Positions 1 through 6,786 of a DNA stretch of 38,339 nucleotides are shown one piece after another. How positions within the stretch are numbered: the stretch's first letter is position 1; every line of letters begins with the position of its first letter. This DNA comes from a virus: positions 1-38,339 of the IMG/VR virus record IMGVR_UViG_3300013137_000046. The stretch is one strand, 5' to 3'. Position numbers and translations under genes: made by a program. The notes below the pieces were generated by a model, which was not told where the DNA came from, did not search any database, and saw nothing but the letters and a program-made list of their open reading frames with translations.

Positions 1-1001
1 AATGAGGTTTTATGACGTGTACTTAATTTTTCTTTACCAAATATTTCATCATACTTTGCTTGATACTTTATAGTCATAATAGGATTATCTATATAGTATC
101 TAATACTCTTTATCATATTCTTGTATTCTATAATAACTGGTTCTAATAATTCAGTTATCTCTGGTTTGTGGAAATCTTCTTGTAACTCTCCATCAAATCT
201 TATTGCTAAGAATCTGTCTGCAATATGATCTTTGAATACATTATCAAAGTATTTCTTTTCCATACCTTTAGATACAAAATATTCATATGTATTAAAGTAC
301 AATAAAATACTTAGTTTAGAAATATCAAAAACATCTTTTGTCTTCATTGCATTAATACCTCTTTTAGGATTCTCATAGTTATTATTAAAAGCACCAGCAG
401 TAGATAAAAATAGTTGTAGTAATTGAATATCATCTGGTTTTAAATCTGTTATTTCATTTATTATTAATAATCTATTCTCTACTCTATACATCAATGCAGC
501 CATAGATGTTGGAGTTATCTTAGATACTTCGGGAATAAAGTATCCTAATATATCTGCCACAGAATCTTTGCCAAATCCTGCTGGAGTAGATATAATTAAA
601 TTACATCTATCTATTAAAGATGCTAATGCTATTATTTTAAATAATTTGAAGTCAACTCTAGCAGAATGTTGAAATGGTACCAAGTTATCTATTATATCTC
701 TAAACTCTAATATCTTTTCTCCTTGTACTTGTATTGGAGTAAATTCTTCTACTACTTTATATAAATCATTTCTTATTGGAAGTTCTTTTATTTTATCAAA
801 CTTCATAGGAAAATAATTAATAGTATTATCTCCATCTTTTGTTTTTACATTTAATAAATATGTTTCATACCCTTTAGGTATTTGGTAATAAGGATCTCTT
901 TTATATACCATATATTTTTGTATGTCTGATACTTTAAAACAATCTTTATATAACTGTAAATGTAATCTTTTTAATGTATTATAATGATATATTCCTAACA
1001 T
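1..1001 (-). CDS. AAA+-like P-loop ATPase, C-terminus cut by window edge
   Basis: An open frame of 333 codons reads from an ATG at 1001 to the left edge without a stop, so the C-terminus is missing. The middle holds a P-loop-like segment STPAGFGKDS (about residue 138), a hydrophobic strand ending in an acidic pair LLIINE (Walker B-like, about residue 177), a later strand LLYFNT that fits sensor 1, and DRFLAIRF that could supply an arginine finger. This order fits AAA+ or SF3-helicase-like ATPases of virus replication modules. The P-loop is unusual in having Asp where Ser/Thr normally follows GK. It lies just downstream of the exonuclease gene in the same minus-strand operon, which supports a DNA replication or repair role. 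The exact family is not recognised. Confidence 0.6.
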   Translation of the reverse strand, partial: MLGIYHYNTLKRLHLQLYKDCFKVSDIQKYMVYKRDPYYQIPKGYETYLLNVKTKDGDNTINYFPMKFDKIKELPIRNDLYKVVEEFTPIQVQGEKILEFRDIIDNLVPFQHSARVDFKLFKIIALASLIDRCNLIISTPAGFGKDSVADILGYFIPEVSKITPTSMAALMYRVENRLLIINEITDLKPDDIQLLQLFLSTAGAFNNNYENPKRGINAMKTKDVFDISKLSILLYFNTYEYFVSKGMEKKYFDNVFKDHIADRFLAIRFDGELQEDFHKPEITELLEPVIIEYKNMIKSIRYYIDNPIMTIKYQAKYDEIFGKEKLSTRHKTS

Positions 1002-1002
1002 A

Positions 1003-1500
1003 CTATACGCCTTTCTTCTTAAACAATTCTAATGTAGCTGTAATATCACTTGTTGAATCATGAGGTATATGTTCTATATTTAGTGCTTTAGCAACATATT
1101 CTAAACTATGTTTATCTATTCCTTTATCAAAGAAATACATTTGCATAACATCTATTGTTTTATAGAATCCACCAACAGGTAAATATTTTTTTAAGAAACC
1201 AACATCAAAGTTAACATTCCATCCAGCAATATAATTTATCTTATGATCTTTCATTAAAAATTCTAAATGAGTTTTAAATTCTAATGGACTCATTCCTTCT
1301 CTTATAGTATCTCGTAAATCAATATTGTTAACTTTCAATGCTGCAGGACATACAACTAATTCAGTATGTCTTAGATAACTTGTTTTAGTACATACTATTT
1401 CTTTTTTATCATAATCCCAAACAATATATGCAAACTTTATTATATCGTGTTTATTAGGAATAAATCCAGTTGTTTCTACATCTATAAATAATATATTCAA
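1003..1500 (-). CDS. DEDDh 3'-5' exonuclease (DnaQ-like)
   Basis: 165 aa. The three exonuclease motifs of the DnaQ/RNase T superfamily are all present: Exo I DVETTG (D7, E9), Exo II NVNFDVGFLKK (D99) and Exo III with H147 and D152 in HDSTSD. Such enzymes remove nucleotides from 3' ends using two metal ions. In viruses they proofread or process DNA ends. The start is a TTG at 1500 preceded by GGAAGTGATACA, a good GTGAT-type ribosome-binding site; no ATG fits better. The stop lies one base before the start of the ATPase gene, so the two are probably co-transcribed and translationally linked. Confidence 0.9.
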   Translation of the reverse strand: MNILFIDVETTGFIPNKHDIIKFAYIVWDYDKKEIVCTKTSYLRHTELVVCPAALKVNNIDLRDTIREGMSPLEFKTHLEFLMKDHKINYIAGWNVNFDVGFLKKYLPVGGFYKTIDVMQMYFFDKGIDKHSLEYVAKALNIEHIPHDSTSDITATLELFKKKGV

Positions 1501-1504
1501 TGTA

Positions 1505-1711
1505 TCACTTCCTTCTTTTCTTAGATTTTAATTTTTTAATATCTTGTTCTAATTTATCTATTTCGTAATATAATTCAAACATACGTTCTCGGTAATTACC
1601 ACAAGATATTTTATACATCTCAGATAAAAATACATACTCACTTAATTGTTGTTTGAGTTTATCATATTCTTTCTTACTAACAAAAAATTTATTTATCATA
1701 CTAACCCTCAT
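1505..1711 (-). CDS. small coiled-coil protein
   Basis: 68 aa with a Lys/Glu-rich heptad-like pattern over almost its whole length (KKEYDKLKQQL ... YEIDKLEQDIKKLKSKKRRK) and a very basic tail. The first ATG overlaps the stop of the upstream gene as ATGA. A second in-frame ATG at 1699 (MINKFF) is an equal candidate and would drop four residues. Function unknown. Position between the exonuclease and small unknown genes suggests an early accessory role. Confidence 0.6.
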   Translation of the reverse strand: MRVSMINKFFVSKKEYDKLKQQLSEYVFLSEMYKISCGNYRERMFELYYEIDKLEQDIKKLKSKKRRK

Positions 1712-1920
1712 ATCTTTAATGTCTTATTTAATTTAGGTTTAATATCTTTATCTAAACCCTTCATATTATCAATAACGCTAATAGTAACTAAATTATTTAT
1801 AGCCATAAATTTTAATTTAAATTTATAATCTGACTCTTTATCTTCAAGTTCTACTTCATAAGGATAACCTTTATTTAATGCACTAATAAAAGCATACTTA
1901 TTAAATGATCCTAGATTCAT
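1708..1920 (-). CDS. hypothetical small protein
   Basis: 70 aa, no recognised family. Predicted as two or three beta strands in the middle (DYKFKLKFMAINNLVTISVID). The start is certain: the minus strand reads GGTGATAATATG, an ideal GGTGAT site three bases before ATG. Its stop overlaps the next gene. It belongs to the minus-strand early operon. Confidence 0.65.
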   Translation of the reverse strand: MNLGSFNKYAFISALNKGYPYEVELEDKESDYKFKLKFMAINNLVTISVIDNMKGLDKDIKPKLNKTLKI

Positions 1921-1931
1921 ATTATCACCAT

Positions 1932-2144
1932 TTATTTAATTATTTTATATATACAATAGTATCCCAATATCATAGCAAATATAAAAATTATACTAACCAT
2001 AATAAACCATATAATTAAAGGTAAAAATACAAGAAAATAATTTATATTATTCCCAAAAAATATATTGGAAACCATCATAATTACGGTAATTACCAAACAT
2101 CCTAAGAATGTTAAAACTCCAATCAATCCACCACCCCATTTCAA
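1932..2144 (-). CDS. small integral membrane protein
   Basis: 70 aa and almost entirely hydrophobic, with two to three membrane segments: about residues 7-29, 36-58 and possibly a short one to 66. A Lys-rich end (YKIIK) suggests a cytoplasmic C-terminus. It is the first gene of the leftward operon. There is no good GGTGA site before its ATG, and the likely TATA box is only about 30 bases upstream, so the message may be nearly leaderless. Function unknown. A holin-like role cannot be excluded, but the early position argues against it. Confidence 0.6.
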   Translation of the reverse strand: MKWGGGLIGVLTFLGCLVITVIMMVSNIFFGNNINYFLVFLPLIIWFIMVSIIFIFAMILGYYCIYKIIK

Positions 2145-2166
2145 TTCATTAACTGAATTTAAATAG

Positions 2167-2184
2167 ATAAAAGTATATACTCTT
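2167..2184 (-). promoter_or_regulatory. putative archaeal-type promoter of the leftward operon
   Basis: Read on the minus strand, TTAAAAAGAGTATATACTTT carries an A-rich BRE-like stretch followed by a TATA-like GTATATAC. The box centre is about 32 bases before the ATG at 2144, the distance expected for an archaeal TATA box serving a short-leader transcript. The assignment is by motif and spacing only. Confidence 0.4.
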
Positions 2185-2296
2185 TTTAAATCATATGTAT
2201 TAGATTTAGAAATAGATAGATTTAAAAATTGTTTGGTATTTAATAATATATAGTCTTTGGCGATAAGTCAAACATAAATCCAAGCAAGTCTATAAA

Positions 2297-2312
2297 ATAA
2301 CCAGCTGGTTAT
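2297..2312. promoter_or_regulatory. 16-bp perfect palindrome, candidate operator
   Basis: ATAACCAGCTGGTTAT is a perfect inverted repeat lying directly between a TATAAA box (2291-2296) and the ATG at 2315. A dimeric repressor bound here would block initiation, and it sits in the divergent region between the leftward and rightward early genes. The half-site ATAACC/GGTTAT also occurs as a hairpin at 33925-33941. Confidence 0.5.
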
Positions 2313-2314
2313 CT

Positions 2315-2770
2315 ATGAGTATACCTATAATAAATCCTAGTTCAAAAACATTTTATAGATTTAGAGTAATCTCAAATATTTATTATGCTAATAATAGGTA
2401 TAGAATAAAAGTATTTGACATAGATTATAGAAATGAAATATATTTAGATTTCAATTTTTATAGTGGTTCTTATATGAGAACCACATTATCTAGACTAGAC
2501 TATCCTGAAAAATATATATTTACTGTACTATTTGTTAGTCCTAGTAAAATTATAGTAGACTATGTGTTAGATGAAAAACAGATAGCTGATTTGATATTAG
2601 ATTACTTCTTAGACAGTCCTGCTCAAATTAGAGATAAAGTATCTGAAATATCTAAGCAAAGTAAAATAGGATACGATCTTAATTATATTTATAAGAACCT
2701 ATTAAAGTACTATACTCCTTACGAATTAGATAAATATTGTCCTAAATTAATTAATGCTATTAAAAAATAA
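2315..2770 (+). CDS. hypothetical protein, possibly autoregulated
   Basis: 151 aa, not recognised. The first half is rich in alternating aromatic and charged residues typical of beta strands (FYRFRVISNIYY, RYRIKVFDIDYRNEIYLDFNFY). The second half is helical (KQIADLILDYFL, ISKQSKIGYDLNYIYKNLLKYY). An OB-like or SH3-like N-terminal barrel plus a helical C-domain is a guess. It stands alone, with a palindrome over its promoter and a hairpin terminator right after its stop, so it has its own transcription unit. The start ATG lacks a GGTGA site and may be leaderless. Position beside the divergent promoters would suit a regulator, but no DNA-binding motif can be pointed to. Confidence 0.65.
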   Translation: MSIPIINPSSKTFYRFRVISNIYYANNRYRIKVFDIDYRNEIYLDFNFYSGSYMRTTLSRLDYPEKYIFTVLFVSPSKIIVDYVLDEKQIADLILDYFLDSPAQIRDKVSEISKQSKIGYDLNYIYKNLLKYYTPYELDKYCPKLINAIKK

Positions 2771-2771
2771 G

Positions 2772-2800
2772 CATAGCCTATTACTCAGAATAGGTCTATG
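2772..2800 (+). terminator. hairpin after the 2315-2770 gene
   Basis: CATAGCCTATT pairs with AATAGG-T-CTATG across a 6-nt loop, giving 11 base pairs with one bulged T. It begins two bases after the stop codon. A T-tract does not follow at once, so it may define or protect a 3' end rather than end transcription. Confidence 0.5.
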
Positions 2801-3313
2801 TAGGACATTTATATTTTGTGTTTTCAATGACTAATTAGTGACAACCAATTAAATATATATTATATGTTTAGATATATTTATATATATTATTATTAATTAA
2901 AGTTTAAGTATAAATCCTTGTTATATTAGTTGTTCACTAAAACTAATATAAAAGTCTTTATACTTACGTATTTGTATAGACAAATACGTTATATATATAG
3001 AGTCTGTACTAACAGACTCTTATTATATTATTATATATATTATAATTATTAAAAGAAGAACTAACATAACTTTTTCTTGTTATATCAGTTGCCCACTTAA
3101 AACTAGCTACTTCGGGAGTCTTTACAACCTTGATAGCTTTAAAATGATAAAATATAACAAATACCAAAAAGTATTTAAATAGATGTTATATTTTTTTCTA
3201 ATACTACTATTTTATAAAGAGTTTTTTCTTACTTGGTATATGGAGATTGAAAAATACCCATTACCTATAAGTAAGCTAAATTTTCAATCTCCACAACTCC
3301 CTTTGGTGATTGT
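2801..3313 (+). ncRNA. gene-free region packed with strong hairpins, possible non-coding RNA(s)
   Basis: No credible coding frame. Instead there are consecutive stem-loops. 2906-2965 is a double stem: 9 bp outer AAGTATAAA/TTTATACTT and 11 bp inner TTATATTAGTT/AACTAATATAA with a 9-nt loop. 2966-2989 has ACGTATTTGT/ACAAATACGT with a 4-nt loop. 2999-3020 has AGAGTCTGT/ACAGACTCT with a 4-nt loop. 3059-3090 is a stem with an internal loop. 3149-3194 is an 11 bp outer plus 5 bp inner stem. 3241-3293 is a 13 bp stem just before the next gene. The stretch near 2918-2945 recurs in diverged form at 3077-3106 (CTTGTTATATtAGTTG then CTTGTTATATcAGTTG). Strand is assumed from flanking genes. Confidence 0.45.
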
Positions 3314-3661
3314 ATGAATAGAGAAGAAGTATTGATGGAAACACATAAGTTAATTGATGATAGATCAAAAAAATATGAAGAATACCTAGAACTAAGAACT
3401 AAATTAGAAACTAAAGAATACGAATTAGAACTAATGACTAATAGAAAGATGTTAGAAATATCTACTAACTTAGAAAAATCTAATGAACAAATAAGAAAAG
3501 CAAAACTACAAATTGAGTTAAATGAGCAACAGAGCTATCATTTATTAGTTTTGGATATAAATCTATTAAAGAATCAAAAAGATGCAACCATTAACGCATT
3601 AGACGGCTTAGAATTTAAAATAAAATCAAACATAGCATTTTTAAGAGAAAACAAGGAGTGA
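3314..3661 (+). CDS. coiled-coil protein
   Basis: 115 aa, almost entirely charged helix with heptad spacing (KYEEYLELRTKLETKEYELELMTNRK and on to the end), so probably an elongated coiled coil. The start has the ideal site GGTGATTGTATG. Its leader contains the 13-bp hairpin at 3241-3293, which may affect expression. First gene of the long early operon of small proteins. No family recognised. Confidence 0.7.
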   Translation: MNREEVLMETHKLIDDRSKKYEEYLELRTKLETKEYELELMTNRKMLEISTNLEKSNEQIRKAKLQIELNEQQSYHLLVLDINLLKNQKDATINALDGLEFKIKSNIAFLRENKE

Positions 3662-3665
3662 AAAT

Positions 3666-3935
3666 ATGGTAACTAAAGAAGTTAAGAAAGAAAGTAATGC
3701 TTATGGAATAACAAGTTTAATCTTAGGAGTATTAGGATTATTGTTATTCTTAGCACCTTACTTTGGTATTGCTTTGTCTATAACTGCAATGGCATTAGCA
3801 AGTAAACAAAAGAAGATAACTGAAACTGGTTTATCTACTGCAGGAAACATAGTTGGTATAATAGGCGTAGTAATTAACTCTATTGCATTATTTATATTTA
3901 TTATAGCTGTAATAATAGGGGCAGTGGTACTATGA
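3666..3935 (+). CDS. DUF4190-like small membrane protein
   Basis: 89 aa. After a short charged N-terminus come two hydrophobic hairpins (about residues 13-45 and 57-89). The pattern YGITSLILGVLGLL ... GIALSITAMALASKQKK ... TAGNIVGIIGVVINS is typical of the DUF4190 family of small two- to three-pass membrane proteins. Start is supported by GGAGTGAAAATATG. The molecular role of the family is not known. It overlaps the next gene by 4 nt. Confidence 0.7.
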   Translation: MVTKEVKKESNAYGITSLILGVLGLLLFLAPYFGIALSITAMALASKQKKITETGLSTAGNIVGIIGVVINSIALFIFIIAVIIGAVVL

Positions 3936-4087
3936 AAAAATGTGGTAAGTGTAATGGTAAAGGAGAATACTTTGTAAAACAATATGATACTGTTGTATTT
4001 TTTTGTGAGAAACATGCTAAGGAATACATAAAAGAAAATAACTTAGTATTTATTCCCAAAATTAAAGAAGGTGAATCATATGAGTGA
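3932..4087 (+). CDS. small zinc-finger protein (CxxC ... CxxH)
   Basis: 51 aa. The N-terminus has CGKCNGKG and the middle FFCEKHAKEY, giving two Cys pairs or a C-x2-C/C-x2-H zinc knuckle. The same C ... C ... CEKHA arrangement returns in the gene at 11377-11526, so these may be distant paralogues. ATGA overlap with the upstream gene. The last bases encode the GGTGA site of the next gene. Function unknown. Confidence 0.7.
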   Translation: MKKCGKCNGKGEYFVKQYDTVVFFCEKHAKEYIKENNLVFIPKIKEGESYE

Positions 4088-4496
4088 TAGAGCAGAAATA
4101 ACAGGATTAATTAAAGATGCATTTTCCAATAAGTTTGGTTGGGCATTCAAGATACAAGTAAATCAAGACTTAGAAGAAGTATGTTATCTAAATAAGAATA
4201 AAGACTTTGATCCATTAAAGTTTGATTATAAATTTTTAATTGGTAAAGCAGTATGGTTAAGTTATTGGATTACTAATTCAGGATACAAAGTAATCAATAC
4301 TTTAAAAGAAATTGAAGGTAAAGAGACTAAAGTAATACACGATAATGGTTTATCTAAGATAGAAGATAAAGAAACAGTTAAACAAGAAGAACCTAAGTTA
4401 ACTGAATATGATAAATTACATAGTTTAGAGTTAACTATAGATGAATTAAAAGAAGCAATAATAGAATTAACTAATGAATTAAAAAAGAAAGGTTAG
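4080..4496 (+). CDS. hypothetical protein with C-terminal coiled coil
   Basis: 138 aa starting at the ATG at 4080, chosen over an upstream GTG because GAAGGTGAATCAT precedes it. The N-terminal 75 residues look like a compact alpha/beta or OB-like domain (WAFKIQVNQDLEEVCYLNK, KAVWLSYWITNSGYKVINTLKEI). An acidic linker leads to a C-terminal coiled coil (LELTIDELKEAIIELTNELKKK). A ssDNA-binding role is conceivable from the strand pattern but no motif proves it. Confidence 0.65.
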   Translation: MSDRAEITGLIKDAFSNKFGWAFKIQVNQDLEEVCYLNKNKDFDPLKFDYKFLIGKAVWLSYWITNSGYKVINTLKEIEGKETKVIHDNGLSKIEDKETVKQEEPKLTEYDKLHSLELTIDELKEAIIELTNELKKKG

Positions 4497-4505
4497 GTGA
4501 TGTAA

Positions 4506-4691
4506 ATGTATGATAATGAATATGAAAGAAAATATATGAATATGAAGATAGCTTATGATTTATCTATGAGAGAATTAGACTTGCAATTACTTTTAACTAA
4601 TGGAGATAAAGAAAAAATAAAAGATATTGATATTAAAACAAATTTTACAAATATGTTAGATTTTGTAGAATCAAAAGTTAAGGGTGAATAA
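4506..4691 (+). CDS. hypothetical small protein
   Basis: 61 aa, mainly helical and charged, no family recognised. GGTTAGGTGATGTAAATG gives a clear start. Its end overlaps the ribosome-binding site of the following membrane-protein gene (GGGTGAATAAATG). Confidence 0.6.
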   Translation: MYDNEYERKYMNMKIAYDLSMRELDLQLLLTNGDKEKIKDIDIKTNFTNMLDFVESKVKGE

Positions 4692-4817
4692 ATGTTTTTA
4701 GAGATATACTCTTTGGTAATTACAGTAATTACCATTGCTTTGCTATTTGCATTAGCAGAAATGAAAAGGAGAATGAGAATTAGTAATTCTTTATTAGGTA
4801 AATTAAGTAGGAAGTAG
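4692..4817 (+). CDS. single-pass mini membrane protein
   Basis: 41 aa. Residues 3-22 (LEIYSLVITVITIALLFALA) form one membrane helix, followed by a basic stretch KRRMR and SRK that would stay in the cytoplasm. ATG follows the upstream stop at once, with GGGTGAATAA before it. Function unknown. Confidence 0.6.
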   Translation: MFLEIYSLVITVITIALLFALAEMKRRMRISNSLLGKLSRK

Positions 4818-4833
4818 GTTATTCTACTTCTTA
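4811..4833 (+). terminator. hairpin between small genes
   Basis: GAAGTAG (4811-4817, overlapping the stop codon) pairs with CTACTTC after a 6-nt loop and is followed by TTATATTT. Candidate intrinsic-like terminator or RNA-processing hairpin inside the early operon. Confidence 0.4.
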
Positions 4834-4855
4834 TATTTAGCTTGGATGGATTTAT

Positions 4856-5032
4856 ATGGTTGAATGTATTAAATGTAAAAAGACTATGTTAGATATACCA
4901 AATGAAAGTAGAGCAATATGTCCTCATTGTGGTACTAGTTTGTATATATATATGTCATCAGTTGATGCTATATGGGTTGCACAATGGTCTTATGGTTTGG
5001 CAAAAATAATTAGAAAGAAACAAAAGAAGTGA
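4856..5032 (+). CDS. zinc-ribbon mini-protein
   Basis: 58 aa with two Cys knuckles, CIKC near the N-terminus and CPHCG about 20 residues later, the usual layout of a rubredoxin-like zinc ribbon. The C-terminal half is an amphipathic helix rich in Trp and Lys. The ATG lies after TTTATATGG with no clear GGTGA, so a TATA-like box may overlap the start region. Function unknown; zinc ribbons of this kind often bind nucleic acid or proteins. Confidence 0.65.
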   Translation: MVECIKCKKTMLDIPNESRAICPHCGTSLYIYMSSVDAIWVAQWSYGLAKIIRKKQKK

Positions 5033-5036
5033 TATA

Positions 5037-5330
5037 ATGGTATATAGACAGACTTCTTTAGTATATTTAGGTAAGTTAAAATATATGATTAATGATAAGT
5101 TAGCTTACTTAGAATCTACTGTTAAATATATAAAAAATGATATAGAACATGAAAGTTTAATGTATGAAGAAAAGTCTAAATTATTGAAGTTATATGAACA
5201 AAACTTACATGACTATACACTACTAAAAGAGATTGTTACAAATTATGAAACAATGTTACATAAAGAAGAAAAGTACAAAGAAGTAGAGAAGTTTAAAAAT
5301 AAGGTAATTGATTTTGATAATGGTGATTAG
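5037..5330 (+). CDS. coiled-coil protein
   Basis: 97 aa, highly charged and helical (LESTVKYIKNDIEHESLMYEEKSKLLKLYEQ and onward), start supported by AAGTGATATAATG. No family recognised. It is packed between two zinc-ribbon genes with 4-nt and 2-nt gaps. Confidence 0.65.
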   Translation: MVYRQTSLVYLGKLKYMINDKLAYLESTVKYIKNDIEHESLMYEEKSKLLKLYEQNLHDYTLLKEIVTNYETMLHKEEKYKEVEKFKNKVIDFDNGD

Positions 5331-5332
5331 AT

Positions 5333-5509
5333 ATGAATTTAATTTGTAAGTTATTTGGTCATAAATTAAAAATTAAAAGTTTATTTGATAAAGAGACAAG
5401 AAAATTAGGGAAACATATATTAGAGTATAAAAAAGGTTCATTTTTAAAATGTTTAAAATGCGATAATGAAATCTCTCTTTATTGTTCAAGATGTAGTGAG
5501 AAATTATGA
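5333..5509 (+). CDS. zinc-ribbon mini-protein, cassette copy 1
   Basis: 58 aa. It opens with MNLICKLFGHKL and ends with CLKC ... CSRCSEKL, so two CxxC knuckles sit in the C-terminal half. The N-terminal C-x3-GH and C-terminal C-x-RC-x-EKL are shared with the gene at 6315-6521, and the first part with 7572-7748. The stop overlaps the start of a second conserved gene that begins MNEIPKLR. GGTGATTAGATATG gives the start. This is the first gene of a duplicated two-gene cassette. Confidence 0.7.
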   Translation: MNLICKLFGHKLKIKSLFDKETRKLGKHILEYKKGSFLKCLKCDNEISLYCSRCSEKL

Positions 5510-5832
5510 ATGAAATACCTAAATTAAGATATTGTGGAATGTTTGAATGTGATTTAGATGATATAGATATGGATGCAGAATATAAAGATAATATTGGATT
5601 AATAACCTGTATATCTAAAAATAGTTACAAAGAGTGTTTAGCATTTTGGGAAAAATACAAGGATAACTGTACTATGTTTTGGAATGATTTTGGAGATAAA
5701 TATATATTTGACAATTTTATAAAAGATATTCGTTATAATGACAAAGGTATTATGTTTGATTGTAAAATAAATGGTGTTGAATGGAGAGATTGGTTACACA
5801 ACCTAATATTTGGCAAGAGTAGTGATTATTAA
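5506..5832 (+). CDS. MNEIPKLR-family hypothetical protein, cassette copy 1
   Basis: 108 aa, acidic, not a known family. It shares with the gene at 6518-6784 the N-terminus MNEIPKLR, the central SYKECLAFWEKYKDN block (SYEEVLACWDKYKDN in the other copy) and the C-terminal WRDWLHNLIFG block (YRDWLHDKLFQ). ATGA overlap with the zinc-ribbon gene; the sequence GAGAAATTATGAATGAA around this junction is identical at the second copy, which shows recent tandem duplication. Confidence 0.7.
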   Translation: MNEIPKLRYCGMFECDLDDIDMDAEYKDNIGLITCISKNSYKECLAFWEKYKDNCTMFWNDFGDKYIFDNFIKDIRYNDKGIMFDCKINGVEWRDWLHNLIFGKSSDY

Positions 5833-6149
5833 TGAATTATGATATGCAAAGAGGATTTGGCAGAAGAGATGAAGAAGCTGAATATAGATATGATTTTTCT
5901 TGTGGGCAAGATAATGAAAAATATTCTGAATTAGAAGAGATACCTTTAATTGATTTGCCTAAAACAGAAAAAGAATTAAAAGATTTGTTTAGATCTCAAA
6001 AGGTTGATTTAGACAACAAAACATTAAAAATTTATGAATATATTGGTCATTATGAACCAAGTGAAGATTTTATTGATGGAGAACCATTTACTTATACATC
6101 ATTTCATATTGATGATAAAAAAGAAATAAAGGTGATATTTGATGTTTGA
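5832..6149 (+). CDS. hypothetical acidic protein
   Basis: 105 aa, acidic, with a short helix (TEKELKDLFRSQKVDL) and C-terminal strands (FTYTSFHIDDKKEIKVIFDV). TAATG overlap with the upstream stop implies translational coupling. No family recognised. Confidence 0.6.
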   Translation: MNYDMQRGFGRRDEEAEYRYDFSCGQDNEKYSELEEIPLIDLPKTEKELKDLFRSQKVDLDNKTLKIYEYIGHYEPSEDFIDGEPFTYTSFHIDDKKEIKVIFDV

Positions 6150-6318
6150 AGTAATTACATTAATGTTTCAAATCATAATATTAATTTGTTTATCTTTAAG
6201 TTTATATTTTAGATTTAAAAATGAAAAATTGCAAGATAAAATGAATTATAAATTTATTGATGAAATAATGATTTTGCAAATACAGATAAATGAATTAAAA
6301 AGAAAGGTGAAAAAATGA
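6142..6318 (+). CDS. small membrane-anchored coiled-coil protein
   Basis: 58 aa. An N-terminal membrane helix (VITLMFQIIILICLSLSLYF) is followed by a charged coiled coil ending KRKVKK, a layout similar to Rz-like or phage-accessory anchors but too short to assign. GGTGATATTTGATG provides the start, and the stop overlaps the next ATG. Confidence 0.6.
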   Translation: MFEVITLMFQIIILICLSLSLYFRFKNEKLQDKMNYKFIDEIMILQIQINELKRKVKK

Positions 6319-6521
6319 AATTAAAATGTATGGTAGTTGGTCATGATATTAGAGAAGTTCTTGTACTTAATGTTTTAGGAAAAGGAATTTTTAGAGAATT
6401 TATAGATAAAGAAAAGTTTACTGATAAAGATGAAAAATGGATTAAAAAATATGACGATGGAAAATACTCAATTATAACTTATAAATATAAAATTTGTAAA
6501 AGATGTGGTGAGAAATTATGA
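6315..6521 (+). CDS. zinc-knuckle mini-protein, cassette copy 2
   Basis: 68 aa. N-terminal MKLKCMVVGHDI matches the C-x3-GH start of copy 1, and it ends ICKRCGEKL, matching CSRCSEKL. Only one CxxC plus the N-terminal Cys/His remain, so zinc binding would use C5, H10 and the C-terminal pair. GGTGAAAAAATG gives the start. ATGA overlap with the MNELPKLR gene that follows. Confidence 0.7.
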   Translation: MKLKCMVVGHDIREVLVLNVLGKGIFREFIDKEKFTDKDEKWIKKYDDGKYSIITYKYKICKRCGEKL

Positions 6522-6784
6522 ATGAATTACCAAAATTAAGATTTATTAGACCTTTAACAGAAAGTACGACAAGATTTGAAGGTTTTGTTTATGAAGATAG
6601 TTACGAAGAAGTTCTTGCCTGTTGGGATAAATACAAAGATAATTTAGGTTTATTTATGATTGATTACACTGAATTATATAATCAATGGGAAATATATCGT
6701 AAAGAAAAAGGTATGTATGTTAGAGATAATTTTATTTTGTATAGAGATTGGTTACACGATAAATTATTCCAGTTGGAGGGATAA
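6518..6784 (+). CDS. MNEIPKLR-family hypothetical protein, cassette copy 2
   Basis: 88 aa, shorter than copy 1 (108 aa) but with the same three blocks: MNELPKLR, SYEEVLACWDKYKDN and YRDWLHDKLFQ. The middle has diverged. Preceded by the same junction sequence as copy 1. Function unknown. Confidence 0.7.
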   Translation: MNELPKLRFIRPLTESTTRFEGFVYEDSYEEVLACWDKYKDNLGLFMIDYTELYNQWEIYRKEKGMYVRDNFILYRDWLHDKLFQLEG

Positions 6785-6786
6785 AC

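Noticed and set aside
2906-3130. tRNA genes in the hairpin region
   Set aside because: The stems do not form a cloverleaf: no 7-bp acceptor with TTCRANY arm in the right place, and stems are stacked end to end.
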